Source: Bifidobacterium scardovii JCM 12489 = DSM 13734 (GTDB lineage: Bacteria > Actinomycetota > Actinomycetes > Actinomycetales > Bifidobacteriaceae). From it: 64,000 nucleotides of DNA. The notes under the pieces are model-generated. The model was not told the DNA's origin. It made no database searches and worked only from the letters and a program-made list of their open reading frames with translations. Of the stretch, positions 8,843 through 18,400 are shown piece after piece (position 1 is the stretch's first letter; each line of letters begins with the position of its first letter). The stretch covers positions 1,860,001-1,924,000 of the forward strand of contig NZ_AP012331.1 of the NCBI RefSeq assembly GCF_001042635.1. Direction: 5' to 3'. The translations under genes were made by a program, and so were the position numbers.

Positions 8843-10135
8843 TCACAGGATGTCTGGATCGTCTTTTTCGATCGTGCCGGTGGCCTTGCCGATGGCCTTG
8901 AGGCCGTGGTAGGCGACGAGGATCACGATGGTGCCGATGGCGATGCCGTTGAAGGAGATGCCACCGATGGTGAACGCGAACTGTCCGATCGCGATGATCA
9001 TCGTGATGGCGGCGACCATGATGTTGAGCGGCTTGTCGAAGTTGACCTTGTTCTCCACCCAGATGCGGATGCCGATCATGCCGATCATGCCGTACAGCAG
9101 CGTGGTCACGCCGCCGAGCACGCCGGCCGGGATCGTGTTGATGATCGCGCCGAACTTCGGGCACAGGCTCAGCAGCAGTGCGAATCCGGCGGCGCACCAG
9201 TAGGCCGCGGTCGAATACACCTTGGTGGCGGCCATCACGCCGATGTTCTCGCCGTAGGTGGTGGTGCCGGAACCGCCGCCGAAGCCGGCGATCGCGGTGC
9301 CGATGCCATCCGCCATGAGCGCGGTGCCGATCTGGTCGTCGTAGTTGCGCCCGGTCATCTGGGCCACGGACTTGACGTGGCCGACGTTCTCGGCGACGAG
9401 CACCAGCACGACGGGGATGAACATCGGCAGGATCGAGAAGTCGGCCTGCGGCAGATGGAAGTCCGGGAAGCCGATCCACGCGGCCTTGCCGATCTCGGAG
9501 AAATCGACCTGACCGGGGCGGAAGCACGCGTACGCGTAGCCGATGATCACGCCGATGAGGATGTTGAGCCGGCCGAGCAGGCCGCGGAACAGCACAGCCA
9601 CGAGCAGCACGGCCAGCAGCGTGACCAGTGCGGTGTCGGGCGCGGCCTTGAAGTTGGTCCACACGCTCGGCGCGAGGTTGAAGCCGATAATCGCGACGAT
9701 GGCGCCATTGACGACCGGCGGCATGATGATGTCGATCCACTTCGATCCCGCGTAGTGCACGAGCACGCCGACGAGCGCGAGCAGCAGGCCGGTGACCAGG
9801 ATGCCGAAGCTGGCGACCGGAAGGCCCTTGTGCGCGGCGGTCACGGCGGTGATCGGGGCGATGAAGCCGAATGACGAGCCGAGGTAGCTCGGCAGCATAT
9901 TCTTGTTGATCAGCAGGAACAGCGCGGTCGACATCGCGGTGAAGAACAGCGTGGTCGAGGGGTCGAAGCCGGTGAGGATCGGCACGAGGAAGGTCGCGCC
10001 GAACATGGCGATCACATGCTGCGCGCCGATGCCCGCGGTGCGGGTCCAGGTCAGGCGCTCGTCGGGTTCGACGACCTCGCCCGGGCGCAGCGTCTTGCCG
10101 TCGCCGTGCAGTTTCCAGGTGAACAGGTTGGACAT
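8843..10135 (-). CDS. uraA: Uracil permease, NCS2 family
   Basis: Proton-coupled nucleobase transporter of the inner membrane, 430 residues with about 14 hydrophobic segments. The family signature is clear: GTTTYGENIGVMAATKVYS after a Gly-rich FGGGSG, and the N-terminal QHVIAMFGATFLVPIL. The TTYGEN form is the one seen in uracil carriers as opposed to xanthine/urate carriers. ATG at 10135 is chosen for the AGGAGAC 5 nt upstream; the open frame extends 20 codons further. Likely role is pyrimidine salvage. No PyrR-type leader was recognised. Confidence 0.9.
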   Translation of the reverse strand: MSNLFTWKLHGDGKTLRPGEVVEPDERLTWTRTAGIGAQHVIAMFGATFLVPILTGFDPSTTLFFTAMSTALFLLINKNMLPSYLGSSFGFIAPITAVTAAHKGLPVASFGILVTGLLLALVGVLVHYAGSKWIDIIMPPVVNGAIVAIIGFNLAPSVWTNFKAAPDTALVTLLAVLLVAVLFRGLLGRLNILIGVIIGYAYACFRPGQVDFSEIGKAAWIGFPDFHLPQADFSILPMFIPVVLVLVAENVGHVKSVAQMTGRNYDDQIGTALMADGIGTAIAGFGGGSGTTTYGENIGVMAATKVYSTAAYWCAAGFALLLSLCPKFGAIINTIPAGVLGGVTTLLYGMIGMIGIRIWVENKVNFDKPLNIMVAAITMIIAIGQFAFTIGGISFNGIAIGTIVILVAYHGLKAIGKATGTIEKDDPDIL

Positions 10136-10262
10136 GGCTGTCTCCTTAACTCTCCCGCGCGGGTCCTTGACATGGCCCCGCGCATCGTGAGTCATTGTAT
10201 CCCGTCCACCGTCCCTTCACGTTTCGCCGCGCGGGGCGCCGGCATTCGCCGGCGACGGCGGG

Positions 10263-11075
10263 TCACAGATGCGGATCGACCGCGTGCACCACGTCGACGA
10301 GGTCGCCGTTGGACAGCAGCGGGCGCTTGAACTCGCGCCAATCCTCGACCTGCACATCCCAGTGGCCGTCCGATTCGTTGATCACCGGGCGCGCGGTCTG
10401 CTCCCAGCGGAACCGCTTGTAGGTGCGGCCGGTGGCCGGATCGCGGCGCGAGTAATGCAGGCAGGTGCAGTTCGTGATCGTCCATTCGGGCGAGTCGGCG
10501 CGCCGCATGAACTCCTCGTCGGACAGGTCCTCCAGCGTGAGCATGAGCGCGAGCATGAGATCGCCGTGGCTGACCATCACCACGGATTCCGCGTCGGACT
10601 TGCGGTTGAGCGACGTGAGCAGGTTGTGCACGCGGTCCTCGGCCACGTCGGCGATCGATTCGCCTGCCGGCGGGCGCCAGTACAGCGGATCCGTGTGCTT
10701 GAACATCCAGTTGCGCCCGTAGTTGGTGCGGAACTCCTCCTGCGTGATCGTGTTGATCTCGCCCCAGGAGCGCTCGCGCAGCACGCGCGTCTCCTCCCAC
10801 TTGGCCTTCGGCAGCGCCATCGTGGCTGCGGTCTCGCGGGTGCGCACGTAGGGCGAGACCAGATAGCGGTCGAACAGCTGCTGCTGGGAGACCAGCCAGC
10901 GGCCGATGCAGTCGGCCTGCTTGCGGCCGGTCGCAGTCAGTCGCCACGAGCGGTCGGGCACGGTGACGTTGTCCTGCGTGTACAGCGAGTTGTCTCCCTG
11001 CTCGCCCGCGCTGATGATCACGTTCGCCTCCGACTCGCCGTGTCGGATCACATACAAATCAAGCGGCATACCCAT
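10263..11075 (-). CDS. Histidine phosphatase, phosphoglycerate-mutase-like
   Basis: Phosphohydrolase or mutase of the histidine phosphatase superfamily, 270 residues, cytoplasmic. The phosphate-accepting His lies in VIRHGESEAN at the N-terminus; supporting features are the Arg-rich SPYVRTRETA stretch and the second His in VVMVSHGDLMLAL. The length and motifs do not match the glycolytic dPGM closely, so a phosphatase acting on a small metabolite is more likely. ATG 11075 follows GAGG; an ATG two codons on is also possible. Apparently monocistronic. Confidence 0.8.
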   Translation of the reverse strand: MGMPLDLYVIRHGESEANVIISAGEQGDNSLYTQDNVTVPDRSWRLTATGRKQADCIGRWLVSQQQLFDRYLVSPYVRTRETAATMALPKAKWEETRVLRERSWGEINTITQEEFRTNYGRNWMFKHTDPLYWRPPAGESIADVAEDRVHNLLTSLNRKSDAESVVMVSHGDLMLALMLTLEDLSDEEFMRRADSPEWTITNCTCLHYSRRDPATGRTYKRFRWEQTARPVINESDGHWDVQVEDWREFKRPLLSNGDLVDVVHAVDPHL

Positions 11076-11442
11076 TGCCGTATCCTCGTTTCAATTCCTG
11101 CGACGGCCTGGCCCGGCCCCGCCCGCATGCCCTCGCATGCCCCTGCATGGTGCCGCCGATGCGGCGGATCCATCCGCCGCGGTGACGCCGCCGTATTTTT
11201 CATATCCTCTAAATTATGTCGCCGTCATGTGCCGACGACGTAGTGTCGTGTTTTACGGTAGCGCATGCCGACGCGATGGGTGAGGCATGTCACGCTCTGG
11301 GAGAAAGAATTCACCCGACGTGCACCCGATCGTCACCGATTCGAGGCGGGCGCTGAGCCGAAACGGGCGCCGTCATCCCGGAAACGCGACGGGACCGTGC
11401 CGGGGGCCGCGGCGACATCCGGGAACGCCATCCGGGAGCGGT
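11076..11442. other. Non-coding gap
   Basis: No gene, strong hairpin or repeat was recognised between the phosphatase start and the LysR stop. Short ORFs here lack ribosome binding sites and family-like composition. Confidence 0.5.
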
Positions 11443-12258
11443 TCAGCCGCGCAGGACGCCGATGATGGCGTCGGCAAGCGCGCGCTGGTCGTGGGTGAGC
11501 CCCGAGCGCGGGGTGAGCGCGTAGAACCGGCGGACGAATTCCTCTCCCGGGTCCCGCGTCGGCACGCCGGCCGGCACGGTGTCGGCCGATACCAGCGACT
11601 GGCCGAATCCCGCGGCGATCGCGGCGACGATGGCCGCGTTGTTGCCGACCTCGATGGCGTCGGCCGGGCTCACACCGGCGGTCTTGAAATACAGGTCCGT
11701 GTAGTAGCGCACGCCGGAGCCGTGCTCGCGCATCATCCAGACCCCGTCCGGGTCGCCGGCCAGCACCAGGCGGTCTTCGCGCAGGGTGACGCGGTCGACC
11801 GAATCGTTGACGATGGGCTTTTCCACCACGCCGAGATGCGCCGCCTTCATGCCGACCTGCTCGAGGATCGCGTCGGAGTTGAGCATATGCACGGCGAGGT
11901 CGAAATGATGGAGTTCGCCGGACGCGCGGCGCAGCGCCTCGGGCAGCAGCACGGTCGCGGTCGTGTGCGAGAAGAGCATGGAGAACGGCTCGCGGCTTTC
12001 GCGCATGCGGGCGATGCGCTCCTGGGCGTCGCGCCAGGTGCCGTCGATGCCGATGGCCACTTGGTAGAGCAGGCGGCCGGCTTCGGTCGGCGTCACGTCG
12101 CTTTTCGCGTTGCGCTCGAACAGCGGCGCGCCGACCATCCGCTCGAGCTGCGCGATGCGCGACGACACCGTGGACTGCGAGACCTTGAGCTCGTCGGCGG
12201 CCATGGTGAACTGCCCGATCTCGTAGACCGCGACCAGCGTTTCAAGCAGAGGGAACAT
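11443..12258 (-). CDS. LysR-family transcriptional regulator
   Basis: 271-residue regulator. The N-terminal winged helix-turn-helix (LVAVYEIGQFTMAADELKVS, then STVSSRIAQLERMVGAPLFER) is typical of the family, and a periplasmic-binding-like effector domain follows. It lies downstream of a YeiH-type exporter on the same strand; in E. coli the LysR regulator YeiE is linked to yeiH, so this pairing supports a regulator-target relation (inference). ATG at 12258 has only a weak binding site (GTGGGT). Confidence 0.85.
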   Translation of the reverse strand: MFPLLETLVAVYEIGQFTMAADELKVSQSTVSSRIAQLERMVGAPLFERNAKSDVTPTEAGRLLYQVAIGIDGTWRDAQERIARMRESREPFSMLFSHTTATVLLPEALRRASGELHHFDLAVHMLNSDAILEQVGMKAAHLGVVEKPIVNDSVDRVTLREDRLVLAGDPDGVWMMREHGSGVRYYTDLYFKTAGVSPADAIEVGNNAAIVAAIAAGFGQSLVSADTVPAGVPTRDPGEEFVRRFYALTPRSGLTHDQRALADAIIGVLRG

Positions 12259-12302
12259 GGACCCACTTTAGCGCGGAACCGCCTCCCCCAACACGCCACG
12301 CC

Positions 12303-12476
12303 GACTTACGGCCGTTTCGCGCACGCATAACGACCGTAAGTCAGCAATGCCACGCCGACCCTGCTGGCTTACGGTCCTCCCGGCCGAGCAGGCCGACCGT
12401 ATGCCGTCAACAACAATGCCGCCCCGCTGGCTTGCAGCCGTTTCGGATATCGGAAACGGCTGCAAGCCAGCGGGGC
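12303..12476. repeat. Cluster of hairpin modules between the exporter and LysR genes
   Basis: Two strong inverted repeats: 12303-12316 with 12329-12342 (14 bp, one mismatch, GACTTACGG...), and 12421-12444 with 12453-12476 (24 bp perfect). A middle module (GCTGGCTTACGG) shares words with both, so these look like diverged copies of one hairpin unit preceded by AATGCC. They lie 3' of the exporter gene and probably act as terminators or stabilisers. Confidence 0.65.
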
Positions 12477-12533
12477 GGAGATCGGTCGGCGCGCACGCAG
12501 AACGCGCGCGCACGAGAGCATAAGAATCTGCGA

Positions 12534-13598
12534 TCAGAAGAACAGCACCGCGACGCCGGCGGCGAAGCACATGAGCAGGATCGAGGTGATGAAGCTGGCG
12601 AGCATCGGCTTCTTGCCCTTGGAGGCGATGGCCTTGAAGTTCACGTTGATGCCGAGCGCGGCCATGGCCATGCCGAGCACGATGTACGCGAAATCCACGA
12701 GCTGCGGGGTGATGGATGCGATGAACGGCACGAAGGTGCCGATGATCGAAGCGCCGATGAAGCCGAGCATGAACCACGGGAAGGCCACGGTCTTCTTGCC
12801 GGTGTTCTGGACCTCGGAGTGCCTCTTCTCCCACCAGATGGCGATGATGATGGCCGCGAACACGAGCATGAGCACGCGCGAGAGCTTCATGATGGTGGCG
12901 ATGTCGACCGCGCCGAACGCGTCGCCGGCCGCGACCGCGTGGGCGATCTCGTGCAGGGAGGCGCCGGCGGTGACGCCGAGCTGGGTCTTGGTCAGGCCGA
13001 GCAGCGGGCCGATCGCGATTTCGATCAGCGCGAACACGGTGCCCATGATCGCGACGATGGCCACGGCCATGGTCACGTCGTTGTCCTTCTCGTCCTGCTT
13101 GTCCTCGGGCACCTTGATGGAGCCGGCCAGGCCCATGACGGCGGCCGCGCCGCAGATGCCGGTGCCGCCGGCGGTCAGGATGGCGAGCATCGGATCGACG
13201 CCGAGCTTGCGGGCGATGGCGTAGCACACGATGATGGTCAGGGTGACGACCACAGCGGCGATCGGCAGGCACTTGATGCCCTGTGTGAACAGCACGGCGA
13301 GGTTGAGCTTGAAGCCGAGCAGGATGATGCCCAAACGCAGCAGCTTGTTGGAGATCAGGCCAGCGGCGTCCTTGACGCCCGCCTTGCGGCCGTCGTTGGA
13401 GCCCCCGTAGGCGCCGCGGATCGGGAACTGGATGATCATGCCGATGAGCAGCGCGATGATGAGCGCGCCGAACAGGCTGAATCCGGGGAACTGCTTGAGC
13501 CAGGAGGCGATCAGCGAGGCCAGCAGGGTCAGGACGCCAATGAACAGCATGTCGATGGTGGCAATGCGCTTCCACCATTTTGTACAGAACTCTCTCAT
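12534..13598 (-). CDS. YeiH/UPF0324 family membrane protein, putative exporter
   Basis: Polytopic membrane protein of 354 residues (about ten hydrophobic segments) of the UPF0324 family, often annotated as putative sulfate exporter; the real substrate is not established. Family features: LLRLGIILLGFKLNL, AGGTGICGAAAVMGLAG, and GASLHEIAHAVAAGDAFG. ATG 13598 is preferred to 13628 because hydrophobic sequence starts soon after it. The upstream region has two palindromes that could be operators, and the LysR gene downstream is the likely regulator. Confidence 0.82.
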   Translation of the reverse strand: MREFCTKWWKRIATIDMLFIGVLTLLASLIASWLKQFPGFSLFGALIIALLIGMIIQFPIRGAYGGSNDGRKAGVKDAAGLISNKLLRLGIILLGFKLNLAVLFTQGIKCLPIAAVVVTLTIIVCYAIARKLGVDPMLAILTAGGTGICGAAAVMGLAGSIKVPEDKQDEKDNDVTMAVAIVAIMGTVFALIEIAIGPLLGLTKTQLGVTAGASLHEIAHAVAAGDAFGAVDIATIMKLSRVLMLVFAAIIIAIWWEKRHSEVQNTGKKTVAFPWFMLGFIGASIIGTFVPFIASITPQLVDFAYIVLGMAMAALGINVNFKAIASKGKKPMLASFITSILLMCFAAGVAVLFF

Positions 13599-13635
13599 GA
13601 TGCACCATTCAACCGTGTCGCATGCCATCGGTCAA

Positions 13636-13677
13636 ATCACTGACAGTGATATATGCCATCGATAATATCGATGGCAT
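13636..13677. promoter_or_regulatory. Two adjacent perfect palindromes upstream of the exporter gene
   Basis: ATCACTGACAGTGAT at 13636-13650 and a 25-bp palindrome at 13653-13677 (11-bp arms beginning ATGCCATCGAT, 3-bp centre). They lie 40-80 bp upstream of the exporter start and 3' of the HAD gene. Likely operators, possibly of the neighbouring LysR protein; the second could also serve as a terminator. Confidence 0.55.
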
Positions 13678-13705
13678 GGTTAGGGCGGCACCGTCCATCC
13701 GCCGG

Positions 13706-14389
13706 CTATTTCACCTGGGTGATCTCGTTGCCTTTGACCATGAACGCGGTGCTCGCGATGTCGATCATCGGCTGGTCGAATCGGCTGTCGGTATAGAATT
13801 CGTCGACCACGGCGTCCTCGCCGAACAGCTCGCGGAACCGTTTCGGCTTGTTCGTGTTGAAGTTGAGGTAGGTCACGGCCAGGGTCCGCGGGTCGATCTC
13901 GGAGGCGACCAGATGATGCAGGCCGAGCCTGCGGCACGCCTCCCCCACGGTCACGTCGAAGGACGCGGTCAGGATCACGTCGTCGGCGCGCGGCTCGTAC
14001 CAGGGCTTGATCCTGCGCATATTCCGGTCCCAGAACGCGTTGACCAGGGCGCGCAGACCGCCGGTCGGCGACGCGAGGGCCGACGCCGACGCGTCGGACG
14101 CCAGCACCGGGCTGATGTGCCCCGCATCGGCGGCGGACGACAGCGCGCCGACGCGCAGATCGTCCATGTTGCGCGACTCGGCCAGATCGCGCAGATACTT
14201 GCGCGCCACGTCGCCCACGCCGCGTTCCATCTGCTCGAGCGTGCCCCGGCCCAGCTTGTACTTGATCGCATAGCGCAGCACCGGCGCGATGTGGCGGAAC
14301 ACCTTCGGATCGTATCTGGCGCTGAACAGATACAGGTCGAACAGGCTTTCGCCGTCGTAGATCGTGCCGTCGAAATCGAATACCCTCAT
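13706..14389 (-). CDS. HAD-family phosphatase
   Basis: Phosphohydrolase of the haloacid dehalogenase superfamily, 227 residues, SerB-like layout. Motif I is at the N-terminus (FDFDGTIYDGE: nucleophile and acid Asp), motif II is probably ILTASFD, and the Asp-containing motif near FYTDSRFDQPM is motif IV. ATG at 14389 follows AAGGAGAGG. The substrate is not evident; small HADs of this sort act on phosphorylated metabolites. Upstream on the same strand is a glycosyltransferase, 136 bp away. Confidence 0.85.
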   Translation of the reverse strand: MRVFDFDGTIYDGESLFDLYLFSARYDPKVFRHIAPVLRYAIKYKLGRGTLEQMERGVGDVARKYLRDLAESRNMDDLRVGALSSAADAGHISPVLASDASASALASPTGGLRALVNAFWDRNMRRIKPWYEPRADDVILTASFDVTVGEACRRLGLHHLVASEIDPRTLAVTYLNFNTNKPKRFRELFGEDAVVDEFYTDSRFDQPMIDIASTAFMVKGNEITQVK

Positions 14390-14525
14390 GCCTCTCCTTT
14401 ATGAAGGCCATGCTATCCGATGCGGCGGGGCGAGTCACCGCCATCCCGCGAATCGTCGGCGACCGTTCGCCCGGCGTTCACCCGGGCGACACCCGGCGTG
14501 CGGATGCCCACGGCGACGGCGGAGG

Positions 14526-15623
14526 CTACTGCGCCCCGCCCGGCCCGTTCTCCAGCCGCTCGTGCATGTACTCCCGCCAGCCATGGCCTGCGGCGCGCCA
14601 TTCCTCGCGCATCTCGCGGAAATCGCCGGCCGCCCCGCCAAGCGCCCCGCCGACCGAACGCCGCAGCAGGGCGAGCAGCGAACGCGTGGATTCGGGCACC
14701 TCGGTGCCGTCGTCGTCCACGTCGCGACTCAGCCCTTCGATGCGCCGGCGCAGCCGGTCGGCGTCCTCGGGGTCGATATGGAGCTGGGCGTTGAGCGACT
14801 GGCGGATCGCCTCGTAGTCCAGGTTCGCGAAGAAGGTGAGCTGCTGGAGCCGCATGAACTGCTTCAATTCCGGGTACCGCGCGACGATGTACGCCTCGCG
14901 GTCGTCGGCCGCCTTCATCCAATCGGCGGTCAGCCGCACGGCCGAACCGCCGGTGATCGAGCCGCGGCGCAGCCGGTAGTGGTACAGCACCTCGGGGATG
15001 CGCACCACGCGGCGAGACTCGCCGATCACGTTGCAGATGCGCGCCAGATCCTCGATCTTGCGCCCGCGCGGGAAGGCGAAACCGTGGTCCCTGTAGATCG
15101 GAGCCGCGGCGAGGAACGACCAGAAGTAGCCGTCGATCTGCGATCTGACCTGCGCCTTGATCGCATCGACCGGGGTCATCACCATGACCTCGTCGAAATC
15201 GTTGTGCCGGTATGCCGACACGAGCGGCGCGTCGTTCTCGGAGATCGTGTCGAACTGGAACATGACCAGATCCGCGTCGTGCTCGTCCGCCGCCGCGAGC
15301 GCGTGCTCCACCAGATCCGTCTCGGCCACGTCGTCGGAGTCGATGAAGTAGATGTAGTCCCCCGTAGCCCGGGCCAGTCCCGCATTGCGTGCGTCGGACA
15401 GGCCGCCGTTGGGTTTGTGGATGACGCTGATGCGTGGATCCTTCGCCGCCCATGCGTCGCACATGGCCGGACAGCGGTCGGGCGAGCCGTCATCGACGAG
15501 CAGGATCTCCAGATTGCGGTGGGTCTGCCCGACCACGCTTTCGACGCACTCGTCCAGATAGTCCTCCACCCCGTACACCGGTACGATCACCGATACCAGC
15601 GCGTCCTTCGCCCGTGTCACCAT
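14526..15623 (-). CDS. Family 2 glycosyltransferase
   Basis: Nucleotide-sugar-dependent transferase with a GT-A fold, 365 residues. N-terminal VSVIVPVYGVEDYLDECVES, VDDGSPDRC and the metal-binding YFIDSDD are characteristic of GT2. The C-terminal half is less conserved. It probably adds a sugar to a cell-surface polymer or lipid; no other polysaccharide genes are nearby, so the acceptor is unknown. ATG 15623 is chosen for the ACGGAG upstream; the open frame reaches 15659. Confidence 0.85.
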   Translation of the reverse strand: MVTRAKDALVSVIVPVYGVEDYLDECVESVVGQTHRNLEILLVDDGSPDRCPAMCDAWAAKDPRISVIHKPNGGLSDARNAGLARATGDYIYFIDSDDVAETDLVEHALAAADEHDADLVMFQFDTISENDAPLVSAYRHNDFDEVMVMTPVDAIKAQVRSQIDGYFWSFLAAAPIYRDHGFAFPRGRKIEDLARICNVIGESRRVVRIPEVLYHYRLRRGSITGGSAVRLTADWMKAADDREAYIVARYPELKQFMRLQQLTFFANLDYEAIRQSLNAQLHIDPEDADRLRRRIEGLSRDVDDDGTEVPESTRSLLALLRRSVGGALGGAAGDFREMREEWRAAGHGWREYMHERLENGPGGAQ

Positions 15624-15724
15624 CGCATGCTCCGTTTCCCGTCGGAATGACGCTTTCAATGTAGCAGCATCCCACGCAAGACGGCTGGATCAGCCTCCAT
15701 GGGCGGCGGCACAGGCAAGGCCGT

Positions 15725-16540
15725 TCAGCCGATGTGCACCGGCGTGCCCTCGGGCAGCTGGCCGTACAGCCACTGCGCGTCGGCGACGGTCAGGCGCACG
15801 CACCCGTGCGAGGCCGGCCGGCCAAGCTTGAGCGCCTCCTTCTCGATGTAGTCGCCCATGTTCTCGTAGGTCGGCACCGAATGGAACAGATAGGTCGTGC
15901 CGAGGAACGCGACCCAGTAGTCCGCGCCCATGCCCTCGGTCGGATTGTAGAAATGGTCGCCGCGCGCGCCGATCACGAAATCGCCGGTCGGGGTCGTGCC
16001 GTCCATGCCGGTGCTGGCGATCATCGTGTATACGGTTCGCCCGCCGGAGAGGACCGCGACCCGCTGGTCGGCGATGCTCACCGTGACGCTCAGGTCGTCC
16101 AGCGTCGACAGATCGGGCTGCGTGCCGCCCGACGGCGAGCGCCAGTCGACGGCCGCGGCCTGCGCGTTCTGTCCGCCGTTTCCGGGATCCGCAGAGCCCT
16201 GGCCGCCAGCATCCCCCGAACCGTCCTGTGCGGCCTTCTTATCCGCCGCCTGCCGATCCGAGTCGTCCGAGGCGCGCCGCGACGGGGATGCCCCGCCGGT
16301 CCCGTCGGCCCCGCCGGACCGGCTCGTCCGCGAAGCGGGGAACGATGCGCTCGACGCGGACTGCGACCCCTCGCCGGAACGCCCCTGCAGCCTGGCGATG
16401 GCGTCCAACGCCGTCACGGTCTGCACGCACAGCATCGTCACGCTGAGCACGACGGCGACGATCGCCGCCACCAGCACCGTGATGCGGCGGCGCCGGTACA
16501 CCAGCTGCATATCCGATCCGCTATGGCCTTCCGTCGACAT
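15725..16540 (-). CDS. L,D-transpeptidase (YkuD domain), membrane-anchored
   Basis: Peptidoglycan cross-linking enzyme acting outside the membrane. One N-terminal transmembrane segment (ITVLVAAIVAVVLSVTMLCV) is followed by a low-complexity Ser/Gly/Asp linker (about residues 50-135) and a C-terminal YkuD domain with the catalytic Cys in ASHGCVRLTVAD. Length about 271 from ATG 16540; a GTG three codons upstream is also possible after GGGGAGTG. The Ser-rich linker probably spans the wall. Confidence 0.9.
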   Translation of the reverse strand: MSTEGHSGSDMQLVYRRRRITVLVAAIVAVVLSVTMLCVQTVTALDAIARLQGRSGEGSQSASSASFPASRTSRSGGADGTGGASPSRRASDDSDRQAADKKAAQDGSGDAGGQGSADPGNGGQNAQAAAVDWRSPSGGTQPDLSTLDDLSVTVSIADQRVAVLSGGRTVYTMIASTGMDGTTPTGDFVIGARGDHFYNPTEGMGADYWVAFLGTTYLFHSVPTYENMGDYIEKEALKLGRPASHGCVRLTVADAQWLYGQLPEGTPVHIG

Positions 16541-16573
16541 TGCCGGCACCCACTCCCCGCTTCGTCCGCTTCC

Positions 16574-16915
16574 TTACTTCAGCGAGTCTACAAGACCCGA
16601 GACGAAGTCCGAGACGGTGTGGGCGAAATCCGAAGCGCGGTCGGTCAGTTCCGATACGGTTCCGGAATCCGCCTGCTGCTCCAACCGGTCGAAGGCCTGC
16701 GCCAGCAGCATGTTGCCGGGCATGGTGGTCAGCAGGAACACCAGTATGGCCGCGATGACCGAGGCCACCAGCCCCTTGATGACCCGCATGACGATCTTGA
16801 ACGCCGCCCATGCCAGAAGGACGCCGACGGCCACCGTCAGCGCCATCTGCGCGGCCGACGGCAGCCCGCCGTACCACAGCACGATCTGATCGACGGCCCG
16901 CTGTATGGATTCCAT
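16574..16915 (-). CDS. Small membrane protein, unknown
   Basis: 113-residue protein with two hydrophobic segments (AAQMALTVAVGVLLAWAAF and LVASVIAAILVFLLTTMPG) and a polar amphipathic C-terminus. ATG at 16915 follows AAGGGGA with correct spacing. It lies 33 bp upstream of the L,D-transpeptidase on the same strand, so the two are probably co-transcribed; a cell-envelope role is an inference. No family recognised. Confidence 0.75.
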   Translation of the reverse strand: MESIQRAVDQIVLWYGGLPSAAQMALTVAVGVLLAWAAFKIVMRVIKGLVASVIAAILVFLLTTMPGNMLLAQAFDRLEQQADSGTVSELTDRASDFAHTVSDFVSGLVDSLK

Positions 16916-17086
16916 GACTGTCCCCTTCGGTCGCTGCGCCGGCGAGATGCCGGCGCCGATATGTGATACAGGATAGGCGGAAACCATACGGATGCGCCGC
17001 ATCCGCCCATATAACTTTGCAAAATCACCGCGAGGCGGCGCGGCGCCGATGCCCCCAACGTCCAGCTTGCCTCTAGACTTAGAGGC

Positions 17087-18181
17087 ATGTCTCTAACTAT
17101 CGGAATCGTCGGTTTGCCCAACGTCGGCAAATCCACCATGTTCAATGCGCTGACCCGCAACAACGTGCTGGCGGAGAACTACCCGTTCGCCACCATCGAG
17201 CCGAACACGGGCATCGTCCCGCTGCCCGACCACCGCCTGCCGGTGCTCGCCGAGCTCGTGCACACCGAGAAGATCGTGCCCGCGACCGTCACCTTCGTCG
17301 ACATCGCCGGCATCGTCAAGGGCGCCTCCGAGGGCGAGGGCCTGGGCAACAAGTTCCTGGCGAACATCCGCGAGGCCGACGCGATCTGCGAGGTCGTGCG
17401 CGCGTTCGAGGACGACGACATCGTCCACGTCAACGGCAAGGTCGATCCGGCCGACGACATCGACACCATCAACACCGAGCTGATCCTCGCCGACATGCAG
17501 ACCATCGAGAACGCGCTGCCGAAGCTCGAGAAGGACCTGCGCGGGCGCAAGATCGAGCCGGCGTACCTGGACGCGGTCAAGAAGGCCCAGAAGATCCTCG
17601 AGGCCGGCGAGACCATCGACCACGCCGCCGCGGCCGGCAAGATCGATAAGGCCTACATCTACGACCTGCACCTGATGACCGCCAAGCCGTTCATCTACGT
17701 GTTCAACGTGGACGACAACGAGCTGGCCAACAAGGAGCTGCAGGCCAAGCTCGCCGCCTCCGTGGCGCCGGCCCCGGCCGTGTTCCTCAACGCCCAGTTC
17801 GAGGCCGACCTGACCGATCTCGACGAGGCCGACGCCCGCGAGATGCTCGAGGACTCCGGCCTGAGCGAGTCCGGCCTGGACCAGCTGGCCCGCGTCGGCT
17901 TCGACATCCTCGGCCTGCAGACCTTCCTGACCGCCGGCGTCAAGGAGGTGCGCGCCTGGCAGATCCACAAGGGCTGGACCGCCCCGCAGGCCGCCGGCGT
18001 GATCCACACCGATTTCGAGAAGGGCTTCATCAAGGCCGACATCGTCTCCTACGACGATTTCGTCGCCGCCGAGGGCTCCATGGTCAAGATCAAGGAGGAA
18101 GGCAAGCTGCGCCAGGAAGGCCGCGACTACGTCATGCAGGACGGCGATATCGTGGAGTTTAAATTTAACGTCTCCAAATAG
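17087..18181 (+). CDS. ychF: Ribosome-binding ATPase YchF
   Basis: Obg-related translation-associated P-loop NTPase, 364 residues, which prefers ATP in characterised homologues. Seen: G1 (GLPNVGKSTMFNAL), G3 (DIAGIVKGASEGEGLGNKFL), a coiled-coil insert in the middle, and the C-terminal TGS-like domain (MQDGDIVEFKFNVSK). The length is exactly that of the family. The start ATG follows AGAGGC. A terminator lies 17 bp after the stop. Confidence 0.97.
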   Translation: MSLTIGIVGLPNVGKSTMFNALTRNNVLAENYPFATIEPNTGIVPLPDHRLPVLAELVHTEKIVPATVTFVDIAGIVKGASEGEGLGNKFLANIREADAICEVVRAFEDDDIVHVNGKVDPADDIDTINTELILADMQTIENALPKLEKDLRGRKIEPAYLDAVKKAQKILEAGETIDHAAAAGKIDKAYIYDLHLMTAKPFIYVFNVDDNELANKELQAKLAASVAPAPAVFLNAQFEADLTDLDEADAREMLEDSGLSESGLDQLARVGFDILGLQTFLTAGVKEVRAWQIHKGWTAPQAAGVIHTDFEKGFIKADIVSYDDFVAAEGSMVKIKEEGKLRQEGRDYVMQDGDIVEFKFNVSK

Positions 18182-18197
18182 GGGGTAGGACCCCTGC

Positions 18198-18255
18198 AAA
18201 ACGGCGGAATTCCAGCGTTTCCGGGCTCCGGGAGCGTGCGGATTCCGCCGTTTTT
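18198..18255 (+). terminator. Terminator after ychF
   Basis: Arms 18198-18210 (AAAACGGCGGAAT) and 18242-18254, enclosing a GC-rich inner region, then a T run. Typical rho-independent terminator. Confidence 0.85.
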
Positions 18256-18400
18256 CGATTATTGGGAAATGGCCGTTCATACTCGGCGCTCGCGGTGAAG
18301 CGACCGGGGCACCGGCTCTCTCACGGAGACAGGCGGCCTGCAAAACGCCTGACGCGTTGAGGTAGGACCGGTGCCGACGACTTTGCCATGGTTACCCGGC

